NCBI RefSeq assembly: GCF_040120695.1
Contig: NZ_JBEEAC010000004.1
Location: 124,001 to 188,000, forward strand
Source: Plantactinospora sp040120695
GTDB taxonomy: Bacteria > Actinomycetota > Actinomycetes > Mycobacteriales > Micromonosporaceae
DNA length: 64,000 bases
Reading direction: 5' to 3'
In this document: piece after piece, positions 62,950 through 64,000 of the stretch
How the letters are laid out: every line of letters begins with the position of its first letter
How positions within the stretch are numbered: position 1 is the stretch's first letter
Notes under the pieces: generated by a model
What the model saw: the letters and a program-made list of their open reading frames with translations, nothing else
The model's database searches: none
What the model was told of the DNA's origin: nothing
Made by a program: the position numbers and the translations under genes

Positions 62950-64000
62950 GTGCACTTCGATCACGGGATCGTCGGCCGGGACGCAGAGCTGACTGCGTCC
63001 GTACGGGCACTCGCGCGCCCACCGGCGGTCCTGCTGGTCGAGGGTGAGGCCGGGATCGGCAAGAGCCGGCTGGTCCGCGAACTGCTCGCCTCGCCCGAAG
63101 GCCAGCGGCACCGCTGCCTGACCCTGGTGTGTCCGCCGTTCCGGGTGCCGTTCACCCTGGGACCGGTCGTCGACGCGATCCGCCAGGCCACCGACCATGT
63201 CGCCGGGCTGCGGCTCTCCGCGCTGGCCGGGACCCTGCGGCCACTGTTCCCGGAGTGGGCCGACGACCTGCCTCCCGTTCCCGAACCGCTTGAGGACGCG
63301 CGGGCGTCCCGGCACCGGTTGTTCCGGGCGCTCGCCGAGGTGCTCGACAGGCTGGGTGTGACGGTCCTGGTGGCCGAGGACGCGCACTGGGCGGACGAGG
63401 CCACGATCGAGTTCCTGCTCTTCCTGGCCACCCAGCCGGCCCGGCCGATGAGCCTGGTGGTCACCTACCGGCCCGAGGACGTGCCCGCCGAATCGCTGCT
63501 GCCCAGGCTGGCATCCCGGGCACCGGCCGGTGCCACGTTCACCCGGCTGAGCCTGTCCCGGCTGGACGCTGCCGGGACGGGCGCACTCGTGTCGTCGATG
63601 CTCGGTGGGCAACGCGTCTCCGGAGAGTTCACCGAGCTGGTGTGTCAGCGGACCGGGGGGATCCCGTTCGTCATCGAACAACTCGTCGGCCTGCTGTACG
63701 ACCGTGCCGACCTGATCGACCAGGACGGCCGGTGGATGCGCCGAGAGCTGGACCTGATCGAGGTGCCGCCCACGGTCCGCGACGCCGTGCTGGAACGGGT
63801 CAGCCGACTGCCGCCGGAGGTCGGTGAACTCCTACGGGCCGCCGCGGTGCTGGGTGACCCGGTCGACGAGACCACGTTGCTGGCCGTGGCCAACCTGCCC
63901 GACGCCGGACACCGGGTGGCGGAGGCCGTGGAGTCCGGGCTGCTCGTCGTCGAGCGTGACACGATCGGCCCACGGCACGCGCTGGCGGCGACCGCGATCT
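62950..64000 (+). CDS. ATP-binding LuxR-type regulator (partial)
   Basis: A frame from the GTG at 62950 runs off the right edge. It opens VHFDHGIVGRDAELTASVRA and has the Walker A motif VEGEAGIGKSRLV and a Walker B-like TVLVAEDAHWADEATIEF. This is the MalT/LuxR-type STAND ATPase module that precedes a C-terminal DNA-binding domain, which would be outside the window. It would act as a signal-responsive transcription factor. Confidence 0.75.
   Translation, partial: MHFDHGIVGRDAELTASVRALARPPAVLLVEGEAGIGKSRLVRELLASPEGQRHRCLTLVCPPFRVPFTLGPVVDAIRQATDHVAGLRLSALAGTLRPLFPEWADDLPPVPEPLEDARASRHRLFRALAEVLDRLGVTVLVAEDAHWADEATIEFLLFLATQPARPMSLVVTYRPEDVPAESLLPRLASRAPAGATFTRLSLSRLDAAGTGALVSSMLGGQRVSGEFTELVCQRTGGIPFVIEQLVGLLYDRADLIDQDGRWMRRELDLIEVPPTVRDAVLERVSRLPPEVGELLRAAAVLGDPVDETTLLAVANLPDAGHRVAEAVESGLLVVERDTIGPRHALAATAI

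Noticed and set aside
1..64000. CRISPR array or tRNA/rRNA gene
   Set aside because: No regularly spaced direct repeats, no cloverleaf ending in CCA-type pattern and no rRNA motifs were noticed while reading.

Overview
The window comes from a high-GC actinomycete. GC-rich codon use, many GTG starts, a DUF397/XRE pair, F420-type enzymes, DivIVA-like coiled-coil proteins beside propionate/methylmalonyl-CoA genes, and DUF6244-type genes all point to Micromonosporaceae (Micromonospora, Plantactinospora or a relative). This assignment is inferred from gene content; no database search was possible.

Layout. 1-2.3 kb: the 3' tail of an unknown gene, a 90-bp MITE, then a promoter and a three-gene cassette encoding a 15-cysteine double-psi-barrel-like protein, a Tat-exported protein and a MauE-type membrane protein. 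2.3-7.1 kb: methyltransferase, aldehyde dehydrogenase, FHA protein and a two-unit 3-hydroxyacyl-CoA dehydrogenase. 7.1-12.3 kb: four tandem minus-strand paralogues encoding secreted FG-GAP/VCBS proteins, plus a fifth remnant, with shared upstream motifs. 12.4-13.7 kb: a small zinc-ribbon-like protein and an alpha/beta hydrolase.

13.7-40.1 kb: a large exopolysaccharide region. It holds glycosyltransferases, a Wzy-like polymerase, a Wzz-like protein, a Wzx-like flippase, an epimerase, two zinc-finger/SAM methyltransferases, a sugar-1-phosphate cytidylyltransferase, a PIG-L deacetylase, a polysaccharide pyruvyl transferase with an F420-hydrogenase-beta-like partner, and a beta-helix protein. Two paralogous secreted sugar dehydrogenases with PKD domains and an XRE/DUF397 regulatory pair sit inside it. 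A plausible reading is a Wzx/Wzy-type surface glycan carrying C-methyl, deacetylated and pyruvylated sugars.

40.4-47.6 kb: accessory DNA. A 3,262-bp composite element, with outer IS5-type ends forming a perfect 21-bp inverted repeat and a 3-bp ATT target duplication, splits a single gene that can be reconstructed in frame. It carries two cargo genes. Neighbouring genes of the same minus-strand operon include one with a frameshift.

47.6-64 kb: core-like DNA. It contains an AI-2E-family permease, two DivIVA/FilP/Scy-like coiled-coil proteins, an LLM oxidoreductase, an Fe/2OG-like oxygenase, methylmalonyl-CoA epimerase, thiolase, MeaB GTPase, an Asp23 protein, an acyl-CoA mutase large subunit, a thioredoxin-TPR protein, an arginase-family protein and the start of an ATP-binding LuxR-type regulator. 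The epimerase-thiolase-MeaB-mutase set serves propionyl/butyryl-CoA metabolism. A dispersed palindrome with a GAAAACGA loop closes transcription units at three places.
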